DNA of 64,000 nucleotides, taken from assembly GCA_045106815.1 (NCBI GenBank), contig JBGCFG010000009.1:177954-241953 (forward strand). Direction: 5' to 3'. The stretch comes from JAUIAI01 sp045106815 (lineage in GTDB: Bacteria; Pseudomonadota; Gammaproteobacteria; Burkholderiales; Burkholderiaceae_E). A model generated the notes under the pieces. The model was not told the origin of the DNA and ran no database searches. It worked only from the letters and a program-made list of their open reading frames with translations. The stretch's first letter is position 1. Every line of letters begins with the position of its first letter. The position numbers and the translations under genes were made by a program. This document shows, piece after piece, positions 34,604 through 42,562 of this stretch.

Positions 34604-36238
34604 TCATTGAGGAACGCGAATGATTTCATTCAAAGGTGGGTTTGTAAATCTGATTTTGGATTTGTCGGGGCGAATGACATTGACCGCCTCGATTTGATCA
34701 TCGTCGCCCAGCCCGAACGTCAGCCGGGGACTTTGGTCGGTTAGCATGCCGACACTATTCAGGAGTTGCCGGGCGTAGCTCTTGCCGGCCTGGGTCTCTA
34801 GATAGACCACCGTTCCCTGAGCACTGATGGTATCGGGTAACTCGACAGTCACAAAGTTGCCCGTTTCGCGGTTGGCAAATGCCCGGACCGGTCCGTCCAT
34901 ATTGATCCACAGGACATCGGGGCGACCATCGCCGGTGAAATCCACGACAAGCGGTGATTGTCCAAAGTATGGGTTCCCAAGATTCAAGGACTCTTGCTGA
35001 AAGAACCGTTTCTCCGCGGGCTGCGACGCAGCGGGTAGCTGCAAGAAAGCTTTTCCGTCAAGCTTGAAGAATTTGTGAACTGGCCATTTGATGTAATTCT
35101 GAGCGACAAGAAGATCAAGATCACCATCGAGGTTCAGGTCTTCTAGAACAGCTCCCCATGCAAACCCGTGATCGGTCAGGCCATACTGCTGGGTCACATC
35201 CGAGAACTGCATGTTCCCTTCATTACGCAGGAGCAGCCACTCCAGGTTGCCAATCTGCTCATCACGCAAATCACCACGAGTCAGAAACGATGGAATCGAA
35301 CTGCCAACATTCGTAAAAAACAGATCCTGGTCGCCGTCTTTGTCAATATCTCCCACGGCTAGCCCCATCCAGAAGCCGAGTCCGTATTCAGGCGCGAGTG
35401 GCACCTGTTCGAAGCGCGCGTCACCTGAATTTCTGAAGATCTCAATTTCGCCTGTATTCTGAGCGACGACAAGATCCTGCCACCCATCGCCATCAAGATC
35501 GAGAAACACCGAAAGAAAAGTGTTCTGGCGTGATGCCACACGAGCTGACTCAGTCACATCGGTAAACGTGAGATCGCCATTGTTTTGCAGCAAGATGTTT
35601 GTCTTGGCGTGCTCCGGGTCGTTGTAGGTCGCACTGCGAAACGATTTCAAGTCGACGAACAGGCTGACGTAGAGATCGGCATCACCGTCTCGATCAAAAT
35701 CTGACACAGCTACGTCAAAAGCAACGGCATTCTCAGGCATCTGCAATGGCACCAATCGCTTGGTGAAAGCCCCGCCATCATTCAAGTACAGGTAAACACC
35801 ATTCTCTCTTGCCACAAGCAGGTCAACATCTCCATCCTCGTCAAGGTCAATGGCAGTCGCGCCATGTGTGCCGGATAGGTCTGATAGACCAGTGCCCGCA
35901 ATCACATCCTTAAATTGGCCGTCTGTATAAGAGAGCAGTGCGTCTTCCTGGCCCTGACCACCGCCCACGAAGACCTCGGGACGTCCATCGCCATCCGCAT
36001 CGATCACCGCAGCACCCGTAAAAGGGTGGTGCTCGCCGTCCCAACGATGGGTAAACGGTACCAGTACTTCAGTGAAACCATTGAGACTGGTCGGCACCGG
36101 CTGCACCTGATGAAGCGCGCAACTCGATAAAAGCAGCGAGGTCGCAAGCACTGGCCAAAGCGCCAACCTCGTGTTGTGGATACCTGGCGGGCGGGGGCAT
36201 GCCGCGCCAATTGGGGAACTCAGTAAATTCGCGATCAT
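34604..36238 (-). CDS. FG-GAP/VCBS-repeat and ASPIC/UnbV-type lipoprotein
   Basis: A 544-residue predicted lipoprotein; the lipobox is LLSSC near residue 41 after an unusually long N-terminal region. The body is a series of FG-GAP/VCBS-like repeats with calcium-binding D-x-D-x-D-G loops (for example DADGDGRPEV, DLDEDGDVDL, DRDGDADL, DLDGDGWQDL, DKDGDQDL, DLNLDGDLDL), giving a beta-propeller of about seven blades. The C-terminal segment (about 465-544) resembles the ASPIC/UnbV domain of CRTAC1-like proteins. It should lie on the outer face of a membrane and bind calcium and protein or glycan partners. No Shine-Dalgarno sequence is seen at the ATG. It is the first gene of the operon with the histidine kinase and response regulator, an unusual partner for a two-component system. 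Confidence 0.8.
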   Translation of the reverse strand: MIANLLSSPIGAACPRPPGIHNTRLALWPVLATSLLLSSCALHQVQPVPTSLNGFTEVLVPFTHRWDGEHHPFTGAAVIDADGDGRPEVFVGGGQGQEDALLSYTDGQFKDVIAGTGLSDLSGTHGATAIDLDEDGDVDLLVARENGVYLYLNDGGAFTKRLVPLQMPENAVAFDVAVSDFDRDGDADLYVSLFVDLKSFRSATYNDPEHAKTNILLQNNGDLTFTDVTESARVASRQNTFLSVFLDLDGDGWQDLVVAQNTGEIEIFRNSGDARFEQVPLAPEYGLGFWMGLAVGDIDKDGDQDLFFTNVGSSIPSFLTRGDLRDEQIGNLEWLLLRNEGNMQFSDVTQQYGLTDHGFAWGAVLEDLNLDGDLDLLVAQNYIKWPVHKFFKLDGKAFLQLPAASQPAEKRFFQQESLNLGNPYFGQSPLVVDFTGDGRPDVLWINMDGPVRAFANRETGNFVTVELPDTISAQGTVVYLETQAGKSYARQLLNSVGMLTDQSPRLTFGLGDDDQIEAVNVIRPDKSKIRFTNPPLNEIIRVPQ

Positions 36239-36340
36239 TTTGCTGACCAGTGGCCTTTGAGCGCCGTAATGTTAACGACGGAGCGCGAAGGGTAAGGTTA
36301 ACGCTGGCCGATCGTTACCCGGAAAAGCCGTATGAATTCT

Positions 36341-36362
36341 GCGGTAACTACGTAGTTGCCGC
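36341..36362. promoter_or_regulatory. 22-bp inverted repeat, candidate operator of the FixJ-like regulator
   Basis: The left arm GCGGTAACTAC (36341-36351) and right arm GTAGTTGCCGC (36352-36362) are reverse complements at ten of eleven positions. The dyad sits in the 228-base gap between two divergent genes, 103 bases before the UnbV lipoprotein start and 105 bases before the thioredoxin-like gene. The right half recurs at 31731-31743 upstream of the EF-hand gene. A central TACGTA is a feature I associate with FixJ-type sites. The direct repeat GTTAACG occurs at 36271-36277 and 36297-36303 between the dyad and the lipoprotein gene. Confidence 0.6.
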
Positions 36363-36466
36363 TAAGTAACGGATCGCAGCCACAGATTCAACGAGTTTTG
36401 CCATCTAGGGAACCTTTTCACTGCTGCATCGTTAAACCAGACGTCCCCACTTGCGTGAACCCCAAA

Positions 36467-36997
36467 ATGGCAAAATCAAAAAAGCGCTCCTTTAGTCGTC
36501 CAGGCGTAAAGCAAGCCAAAGAAACCCAAAAACCACTAAGCGACGGTGCCAACAGCGCACCTAAGCGCCCGGATCGTCGAACGAGCTTAAAGCGATTTCG
36601 CAATGGCGCCTTGCTGATGGCGGGTCTTGGCACTGGCAGCTTTTACATTGGCTCCAGCGTTCTGGCTGGCATAGAGGAAGGTGACCTTACACAAATTGGC
36701 AACGGCAAACCCACCATCGTTCAAATCCATGACCCCCAGTGTCCCACCTGTCGCGCGTTACAGCGCGAAGCCCGTCTGGCACTTGAAAAATTCGATGAGG
36801 GGCAGTTGCAATATCTCGTGGCAAACATCCGTAAGGAAGACGGCAAAGCGCTAGCGGCGAAACACCGCGTTCAGCACGTCACTTTGCTGTTGCTCGATGG
36901 TGCAGGCCGCCGCTCAGAAGTGATTACTGGCCTCACCAAAAGTGCCTACCTTGAACAAGCTTTCAGGCGCCACCTTCGGCGCGCTGGCAAAGGCTAA
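36467..36997 (+). CDS. Membrane-anchored thioredoxin-like protein with CPTC motif
   Basis: A 176-residue protein. Residues 1-46 are very basic (Lys/Arg-rich, cytoplasmic), residues 47-68 form one transmembrane helix, and the rest is a thioredoxin-fold domain with the redox motif CPTC (Cys92, Cys95) in VQIHDPQCPTCRALQ. The positive-inside rule places the domain in the periplasm, where it may reduce or oxidise disulfides. The cis-proline region typical of true thioredoxins is replaced by VQHVTLLLLD, so the fold may be divergent. ATG at 36467 is preferred because the upstream extension has no domain similarity. Its upstream region holds the 22-bp dyad. It converges on the RidA-like gene, with two bases between stop codons. 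Confidence 0.7.
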   Translation: MAKSKKRSFSRPGVKQAKETQKPLSDGANSAPKRPDRRTSLKRFRNGALLMAGLGTGSFYIGSSVLAGIEEGDLTQIGNGKPTIVQIHDPQCPTCRALQREARLALEKFDEGQLQYLVANIRKEDGKALAAKHRVQHVTLLLLDGAGRRSEVITGLTKSAYLEQAFRRHLRRAGKG

Positions 36998-36999
36998 GC

Positions 37000-37521
37000 T
37001 CAAACCTCGGCTGTGACGCACACCAGAGTCGCGCAGTTCATCACCATGTCGGGATCTGAGTTGATCATTCTTGTATGCAAGCCCTTCGCTCCAAACACCT
37101 GATTGATTAGCTGCGACGCCCCATTGAGGGCGGTGGCCTGGTCGGTAAAACCCGGGGCACAATTGACTGACCCTTCAAGCCGCACGATGCGCTTGATCTT
37201 TGATAGGTCGCCCACTGCTGACTTGAGCTGCGCAACGACGTTAATCGCGCTGAGTCGAAACGACTGATACCCCTGTTCGACCGTCAGATCTGATCCCACC
37301 TTACCAACGAATTTCAAATCACCATCAATCCAGGGTAGTTGACCCGATGTCATCAAAAGATGTCCGGTAATGACCCAAGGCGCATAGTCGCCCACCGCTC
37401 CCGGCACTGGTGGTAACTCGATGCCGAGCGCTGCTAGGCGCTCTTCGGGCGATGCGTTTTCGCTCAGCGCCTCGAACGCAGCGGTGGAGGGTGGCGAAAT
37501 TGTGGGCGATGATTGAGCCAT
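37000..37521 (-). CDS. RidA/YjgF-family protein
   Basis: A 173-residue member of the RidA/YER057c/UK114 family (reactive enamine/imine deaminases and relatives). Family features are ERLAALGIELPP near the start of the domain, GDYAPWVITGHLLMTSGQLPW, and IVRLEGSVNCAPGFTDQ. The domain is of the longer YjgF-like subgroup (about 150 residues) seen in cd02199-type proteins. The arginine that binds the carboxylate in classic RidA, normally in an R-x-C/T motif near the C-terminus, is not evident, so deaminase activity is uncertain. The start at 37521 gives a 25-residue variable N-terminus; an upstream extension to 37563 is possible but without support. Confidence 0.83.
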   Translation of the reverse strand: MAQSSPTISPPSTAAFEALSENASPEERLAALGIELPPVPGAVGDYAPWVITGHLLMTSGQLPWIDGDLKFVGKVGSDLTVEQGYQSFRLSAINVVAQLKSAVGDLSKIKRIVRLEGSVNCAPGFTDQATALNGASQLINQVFGAKGLHTRMINSDPDMVMNCATLVCVTAEV

Positions 37522-37706
37522 GGCGTGCCTTGAGCAAAAACGGAAGGAGGGTTTTCGATACAACTAGAGTGCGATTCGGGACTATATCAGTCGCTCTGAA
37601 CAGGTTGTCATGAGAACCATTAGTGACAACAAACATAGGAACCCGGCAGCCGGGTAGCCGCCTTCGAGCCCCAGAGGACCGAATGAATTTTGTTAGGATC
37701 AGCGTT

Positions 37707-38729
37707 ATGACTGATGCCGGCAGAGACTGCCTCAATCGACGATTCTTTTTGCGGTCTGCGATGGGCGCAGGGGCTGGCTTGGCAACGCAGCCTGTCATTG
37801 GGCGAGCAGCATTGCACGAATCATCCCGTGCCTCAATGCAAGCGCTGATTGACTCAGCATCGAGATTGGACAGACTTCAATCCTTGGTTGTGCTTGAAGA
37901 CGATCAAGTCGTTGTCGCTGAGCCGTTTTCGATTGCGGATATTCAGACGCCAGTCAACATTAAGTCTGTCTCCAAGTCGGTCCTTTCAGCATTGGCGGGC
38001 ATCGCGCTTGAGCGTGGCGTGTTTGACTCGGTAACGGCGACGCTCGGCGAATTGGCTCCTCAGCTGATTCCCAGAAGGGCCGATCCCAAGATAGGCCAAC
38101 TGACAATCGAGAACCTGCTCACAATGCAAACAGGCTTGCAGCGGACCTCGGGGCGTTACTATGGCGCTTGGGTCAACAGCGATGACTGGGTTGCCTACGT
38201 GCTCACACGCCGTTTTGTAGCCGAGCCAGGCACACAAATGTTTTACTCTACTGGCGACTGGCACGTACTGGGAGCAGTTTTGAGCGCTCTCACTGGTCAG
38301 AGCCTGTTGTCGCTCGCTCGCCAGTGGTTGGGTAAGCCCCTGAATATTTCGTTCGCGCCGTGGACGCGCGACAAGCAAGGGCGCTACCTCGGCGGCAACG
38401 AGATGGCCATGTCGCCGCTGGATCTTGCTCGCTTTGGCCAGCTGTATTTAAGCCAAGGCGGACAGGTGCTCAGTGGCGACTGGGTCAAACAAAGCCTAAC
38501 GCCACGCACAAGATCGCCCTGGTCCGGCGACCAATACGGCTATGGGTGGTTCATTCGCGATCATAGTGAACGACCGTACTACTATGGTCGCGGCTACGGT
38601 GGGCAGTTTGTTTTTGTTCTGCCGTCATCAAATCGAATCGTGGTTATGACATCAGACTGGCGTCAACCTGCACGCGGCGGTGTTTATACTGAAGATCTGC
38701 ATGACCTGGTCGTTCGGTACTGCCTGTAG
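37707..38729 (+). CDS. Tat-exported serine hydrolase (class C beta-lactamase-like)
   Basis: A 340-residue serine hydrolase of the beta-lactamase/transpeptidase-like family (EstB, AmpC fold). The N-terminus carries a twin-arginine signal, NRRFFLRSAMGAGAG. The catalytic SxxK motif is SVSK in NIKSVSKSVLS; the Tyr motif is YSTGD, in place of the usual YSN; the third box appears as GYGGQF. It is expected to be a periplasmic esterase, amidase or D-peptidase rather than a true beta-lactamase. ATG at 37707 has AGGA eight bases upstream; ATG at 37683 with GAGGA only four bases upstream is the alternative. No operon partner is obvious. Confidence 0.82.
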   Translation: MTDAGRDCLNRRFFLRSAMGAGAGLATQPVIGRAALHESSRASMQALIDSASRLDRLQSLVVLEDDQVVVAEPFSIADIQTPVNIKSVSKSVLSALAGIALERGVFDSVTATLGELAPQLIPRRADPKIGQLTIENLLTMQTGLQRTSGRYYGAWVNSDDWVAYVLTRRFVAEPGTQMFYSTGDWHVLGAVLSALTGQSLLSLARQWLGKPLNISFAPWTRDKQGRYLGGNEMAMSPLDLARFGQLYLSQGGQVLSGDWVKQSLTPRTRSPWSGDQYGYGWFIRDHSERPYYYGRGYGGQFVFVLPSSNRIVVMTSDWRQPARGGVYTEDLHDLVVRYCL

Positions 38730-38777
38730 TCGCAAGCTCACATGACTGAAATTGCGGCATTCTTATCACACAGTGAA

Positions 38778-39242
38778 TCACTTAGACAGGACCAGAGCAA
38801 CTTCTCCTGATTCAAGGTTAACCGTTCCTTTAGCAACAAAGGTGTGGCCGTTAACCCAGGCGTATTTTTCAGAGCTGGTGGTTAACTTTGCCGTTTCTGT
38901 GATGTGGCCAATGCCACCTTCCCCGGGTACCGATACCCCGCCTGCTTCGTAGGCAATACGCGCCCCATCGGGAGTAACGATAACCGCATGGATGTTCAAA
39001 TCAATGCGACCATCAGCTCGAATGTTCATAAAGTCCGTACCCGACATGGTTCCGGATAGCGCGCCTGTTGTTGCGCCAGAGAAATCGACGTTAATGCGCG
39101 CACCTTGAGGAGGAGGGGCCACTTCACCTGAGAGAATATCCATCATGGGCGTCCCAAAGTCGACGACCTCAGTCAGATTGAGCCCAACGACGGACATCTC
39201 TTCCCAGTCAACGACGGGTTTGCTTGCATTCATAGTTGTCAT
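38778..39242 (-). CDS. DUF3237-family protein
   Basis: A 154-residue protein matching DUF3237, a small beta-barrel family found near aromatic and steroid degradation genes, of unknown function. Visible stretches are GARINVDFSGATTGALSGTMSGTDF, ADGRIDLNIHAVIVTPDGARIAYEAGG and YAWVNGHTFVAKGTV. No signal peptide. AAGGAAAA lies seven bases upstream of the ATG. Its promoter region carries an 18-of-19 match to the element in front of the TetR gene, so it is very probably a target of that regulator. Confidence 0.82.
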   Translation of the reverse strand: MTTMNASKPVVDWEEMSVVGLNLTEVVDFGTPMMDILSGEVAPPPQGARINVDFSGATTGALSGTMSGTDFMNIRADGRIDLNIHAVIVTPDGARIAYEAGGVSVPGEGGIGHITETAKLTTSSEKYAWVNGHTFVAKGTVNLESGEVALVLSK

Positions 39243-39337
39243 GCTGTTTTCCTTGTTGATAAGACAAATGAGTTTGGCTGTTTCGCATCAACCGATGGTT
39301 GTTGCGGACTACAGTTATTGCTAGAGAACATTGGTAT

Positions 39338-39356
39338 AAATATGACCGGTCGTCTT
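39338..39356 (-). promoter_or_regulatory. Shared 19-bp element (copy A), candidate TetR operator before the DUF3237 gene
   Basis: The plus-strand sequence AATATGACCGGTCGTCTTA contains the perfect 8-bp palindrome GACCGGTC (39343-39350). It differs at one base from copy B at 39975-39993 before the TetR gene. On the minus strand it reads into CATATT, a possible -10, with TTGCTT (39362-39367) as a weak -35 at 18 bases, so a bound repressor would cover the promoter spacer. The DUF3237 start is about 95 bases downstream. Confidence 0.65.
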
Positions 39357-39407
39357 ACAATCAAGCAAAAAAAACCAAAGTAGGTTTGGGTACTGGTGAC
39401 TCTCGGG

Positions 39408-39968
39408 TCAAGGGCTTTGGAGGAATAAGCGGATGGACTTTCGATAGCGAGCGAAAACGGCAGGATCTTGATCAATCTTGGCTTTTAGAATTGCCCCTTG
39501 CATGCCTTCAATCACGAACTCGGCCAAATCCGCCGCTTTAGTGTTGTCGCGAATCGTTCCATCCAGTTGCCCCTCGCGAATACAGGCGGCAACCTCATCG
39601 ATCCACACCTTATATAAATCGACTAAACGCGCGCGAATCTCGGCGATTCCGGAAAGCTCCGCACTAAAGTTGCCGACGAGACAACCGTTCTCAAGATAAC
39701 CGATAGCGGCAAGATGCCGATCGATACGCTTGAGCGGTGCCACTCCGGGGGCATGAAGTTTCAACCTCACTTCGCTGCCCGCGCGCCAGTAGGATTCCAA
39801 AACCTCCAGGCCTAGCGCCTCTTTGCTCTTAAAGTGGTTGTAGAAAGAACCTTTTGGCACACCGGCATGGTCAACAACGTCCTGAACGCCACTGGCGTTA
39901 AACCCATGTTCATGAAATACCGCGAGACCAGCGGACAGAATCTTTTCTCGATGATTTGCTTTCGACAT
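39408..39968 (-). CDS. TetR-family transcriptional regulator
   Basis: A 186-residue TetR regulator. The N-terminal helix-turn-helix is clear: REKILSAGLAVFHEHGFNASGVQDVVDHAGVPKGSFYNHFKSKEALG (about residues 7-53). The C-terminal ligand domain resembles the TetR_C_16/YxaF-like group (AdmC-like) and gives no ligand hint. It lies downstream of its own candidate operator (39975-39993) and upstream of the DUF3237 gene carrying a second copy. A predicted -10 (CATATT) ends only six bases before the ATG, so the mRNA would be leaderless or nearly so. Confidence 0.88.
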   Translation of the reverse strand: MSKANHREKILSAGLAVFHEHGFNASGVQDVVDHAGVPKGSFYNHFKSKEALGLEVLESYWRAGSEVRLKLHAPGVAPLKRIDRHLAAIGYLENGCLVGNFSAELSGIAEIRARLVDLYKVWIDEVAACIREGQLDGTIRDNTKAADLAEFVIEGMQGAILKAKIDQDPAVFARYRKSIRLFLQSP

Positions 39969-39974
39969 ACCGTT

Positions 39975-39993
39975 AATATGACCGTTCGTCTTA
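39975..39993 (-). promoter_or_regulatory. Shared 19-bp element (copy B) in the TetR promoter
   Basis: AATATGACCGTTCGTCTTA on the plus strand. On the minus strand a good -35, TTGACA (39998-40003), is followed by a 17-base spacer and -10 CATATT (39975-39980), so the element fills the -10 and the spacer. The TetR ATG begins at 39968. This position is typical of autorepression. Confidence 0.68.
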
Positions 39994-40001
39994 AAACTGT
40001 C

Positions 40002-40021
40002 AAGCGTTTGGTCAAACGTTT
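40002..40021. repeat. Inverted repeat overlapping the TetR -35 region
   Basis: AAGCGTTTG (40002-40010) and CAAACGTTT (40013-40021) are reverse complements at eight of nine positions around a GT centre. The repeat touches the -35 hexamer of the predicted TetR promoter and lies 33 bases past the SDR stop. It could be a binding site for a second regulator or a weak 3' hairpin of the SDR transcript. Confidence 0.35.
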
Positions 40022-40053
40022 GATCTTTGTGCCCAGACCAGGCAGGGGTTCTT

Positions 40054-40767
40054 CTACAGAGTCGATTCCAGCCGACTATTCACCAGGATCTCGGCTACTG
40101 ATGCATCGTTAGGCAGTGACAGTGCATAGGCAACTGTCGCGGCTATCGCGTCAGGCGCCATCTTGAACTGGCCCTCAGGCGCGTCAATGCCCTTGGTCAT
40201 GTCGGTTTCGACCAATCCCGGACAAACGGCCGTGGCACGAATACCAAGTTCCCATCCCTGCTGCCGTACGGCGTGGGTCAGTGCCATTGCCGCATACTTC
40301 GATGCTGCATAACCCAGGTTAGCGGCGCTGAGCACCCGCACGCCTGCGAGCGAAACGATATTGATCACGCGCCCTTGTCCACTAGGTTTAAGCGCAGGCC
40401 ACGCAGCCCGGATCAACCGTAACGGCCCCTTGAAATTCACATCCCACATTTCATCCAGTTCGGGTTCGAGATCATCCTCAATCGAAACGGGATGCAACAC
40501 GCCAGCATTGAGCACAAGTCCATCCAGTTGCCCGAAGTGGTTCAGCGTCGCTTCAACCCAGGCGCTTGAATCTGCGGCCTTGGTCGCATTCCAAGGAAAA
40601 CACAGAATCTTATCGTCAAGGCCACTTAGCTCAAGCGAAGCCGGATCGCGTACGCCCAGGCTAAGTCGATAACCACGCTTCGCAAGTTCACGCATCGTGG
40701 CGCGGCCAATGCCGCGATTTGCGCCTGAAATCATAATGACTCGATCTTCCGGTTCCAGCATTGTCAT
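40054..40767 (-). CDS. Short-chain dehydrogenase/reductase (SDR)
   Basis: A 237-residue classical SDR. The NAD(P)-binding motif is SGANRGIGRAT near residues 15-25, NAGV occurs near 85, the active-site serine is in NIVSLAG and the YxxxK motif is YAASKYA. It should be a soluble NAD(P)-dependent alcohol/ketone oxidoreductase. The start at 40767 has AAGGGA eight bases upstream; ATG at 40761 is the alternative. It is divergent from the D-2-hydroxyacid dehydrogenase gene and lies upstream of the TetR gene on the same strand, but an independent TetR promoter separates them. Confidence 0.85.
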   Translation of the reverse strand: MTMLEPEDRVIMISGANRGIGRATMRELAKRGYRLSLGVRDPASLELSGLDDKILCFPWNATKAADSSAWVEATLNHFGQLDGLVLNAGVLHPVSIEDDLEPELDEMWDVNFKGPLRLIRAAWPALKPSGQGRVINIVSLAGVRVLSAANLGYAASKYAAMALTHAVRQQGWELGIRATAVCPGLVETDMTKGIDAPEGQFKMAPDAIAATVAYALSLPNDASVAEILVNSRLESTL

Positions 40768-40885
40768 GACGATAGTCCCTTTGGTTGTTGAGCAAGCAGT
40801 CACGTTTACCGGCCACATACGATGTGGGCATAATGGTTTGACTTGGCCCCACCCGAGGCCATATATCTCTGCCCGGAGCTGAGCC

Positions 40886-41845
40886 TTGACCCGTCAAATG
40901 CACGTTCTTCTTTGGATCGACAACTCCGAAGCCTATATTGATGCCATTAACGCCGCCGGTCTGACCGATGATATAGCGCTTGATATCGTCTCACGCAAAG
41001 ACACACCGTCGACCGAGCAACTGACCCGCGCCGAAGTTTTGATGACCAACTCAATGCCCGCCGGGGTTTTCGGGCGCATGCCCAATTTGCGCTGGCTGCA
41101 AGCGATGTCAGCCGGAGTGGATGGCTGGATGGCGATGCCGGATTTGCCTCAGACACTCACGCTGACCTGCGCCCGCGGCACTCACCGCGAATCAATGCCA
41201 GAGAACATCATCGGCGCACTTTTGTTTGTCGCCAAGCCGTATCAAAAGGCAGTGGCCAACCAGAAGCTTCGCAAGTGGGACCAGAAACCGGCAGAGCCGC
41301 TAACCGGCAAGACCTTAGGTATTCTGGGATTGGGCACCATCGGCGCAGAAGTGGCGCGGGTTGCATCAGCGCTCGGGCTACGCGTTATCGGAACTCGGCG
41401 CCAACCACGAGCTGTGGACCATGTCGCCGAAGTGCTGCCGCCCGAACAAACGCCAAAGTTGCTGAGTCAGGCCGACTTTGTACTGGCATTGTTGCCAGCA
41501 ACACCCCAAACCGAAAACTTTATCAATGCAGAGCGCCTGGCCATGATGAAGCCTGGGGCTTGGTTGTTGAATTTTGGGCGCGGTCAACTCGTCAATGATG
41601 GCGACCTGATTGAAGCCGTGCAAACAAAGACAATCGCAGGCGCGGTTCTGGACGTGTTTCGACAGGAGCCTCTACCTGCCAGCGACCCGTACTGGGACAC
41701 CGACGGCATCATCGTGCTTCCTCACATTGGCGGACCTCATCCTGAGCGAAGCAAAATCGTTGCGCGCCTGTTCGTCGAGAATCTTGAACGATTTGTGAAC
41801 GGGCAGCCACTGCGGGAGGTGGTTGATCGTGACGCCGGATACTAA
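40886..41845 (+). CDS. D-2-hydroxyacid dehydrogenase
   Basis: A 319-residue member of the D-isomer-specific 2-hydroxyacid dehydrogenase family (glyoxylate/hydroxypyruvate reductase-like). The dinucleotide motif GILGLGTIGAEVA is near residues 148-160. The catalytic Arg is in FGRGQLV, Glu in FRQEPLP and His in LPHIGGPH. The start is TTG at 40886 with GGAG eight bases upstream; the ATG at 40898 lacks a ribosome binding site. It is the first gene of a set with RraA-like and DapA-like genes, which suggests reduction or oxidation of a 2-oxo/2-hydroxy acid in a small carbohydrate-acid pathway. Confidence 0.88.
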   Translation: MTRQMHVLLWIDNSEAYIDAINAAGLTDDIALDIVSRKDTPSTEQLTRAEVLMTNSMPAGVFGRMPNLRWLQAMSAGVDGWMAMPDLPQTLTLTCARGTHRESMPENIIGALLFVAKPYQKAVANQKLRKWDQKPAEPLTGKTLGILGLGTIGAEVARVASALGLRVIGTRRQPRAVDHVAEVLPPEQTPKLLSQADFVLALLPATPQTENFINAERLAMMKPGAWLLNFGRGQLVNDGDLIEAVQTKTIAGAVLDVFRQEPLPASDPYWDTDGIIVLPHIGGPHPERSKIVARLFVENLERFVNGQPLREVVDRDAGY

Positions 41846-41914
41846 CGAGCCAGCGTTGCACGCCGGTTAAGACACAGCCAAACAAACAAAGACCAAATAG
41901 GCAAAGAGCGAGAC

Positions 41915-42562
41915 ATGGAAGAAGACTTCATTGAGCGACTTCGGAAACTCGCAGTCGCAACCCTTTCAGATGGTTGTGATCAAATTGCGGGCAAGCGTGG
42001 CTATTTGGATTTCGACATCAAGGCACGTGTCAACCCACGAAAGATAGCGGGGAGGGCGGCGACGGTGCTGGAAGTGCCCAGCATTGAACCACACAAGCCA
42101 GAGCTCGCATTCGATGCGATTGATGACTCGCCACCGGGCAGCATCATCACCATTGCCACCGGTGGAGATAGCAACATCGCGGTGTGGGGTGAACTCATGA
42201 ATGCCGGCGCGGTGGTGCGAGGTCATGAAGCTGTCGTTTTAGACGGCGGTACGCGGGACGTTGAGCTAATTCAACGGGATACTGAATTTCCTGTCTATGC
42301 GCGTTCGGTTGTGCCATCAAGTTCCATTGGTCGCCTAATGACAATCGCCCGGGATGTCCCTGTCGAGATTGGCGGGGTGATCGTCTCGCCGGGCGACTAC
42401 ATCGTTGGCGATCAAGATGGGGTGGTGTCAATTCCCGCAGAGCATGTTCAAGCCATCGTCGCGTTTGCAGAAGAAGCAGAAGCAACAGAGGCCGAGATGG
42501 CCGCCTACATTGCAGAGGTGGGTTCAATGCGCGCGGCAATCAACAAATACGGACGGGCATGA
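41915..42562 (+). CDS. RraA-family protein (aldolase/decarboxylase-like)
   Basis: A 215-residue member of the RraA / 4-carboxy-4-hydroxy-2-oxoadipate aldolase family (also called HMG aldolase, DlpA-like). The active-site region WGELMNAGAVVRGHEAVVLDGGTRD supplies the Arg and Asp residues that bind metal and substrate in aldolase members. At this length and in a catabolic cluster it is more likely an aldolase or oxaloacetate decarboxylase-type enzyme than the RNase E inhibitor RraA. It begins 69 bases after the dehydrogenase and overlaps the DapA-like gene by four bases. Confidence 0.82.
   Translation: MEEDFIERLRKLAVATLSDGCDQIAGKRGYLDFDIKARVNPRKIAGRAATVLEVPSIEPHKPELAFDAIDDSPPGSIITIATGGDSNIAVWGELMNAGAVVRGHEAVVLDGGTRDVELIQRDTEFPVYARSVVPSSSIGRLMTIARDVPVEIGGVIVSPGDYIVGDQDGVVSIPAEHVQAIVAFAEEAEATEAEMAAYIAEVGSMRAAINKYGRA

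Noticed and set aside
37707..38729. Calling the serine hydrolase a beta-lactamase.
   Set aside because: The YxN motif is YST and the third box differs; the family contains many esterases and peptidases.
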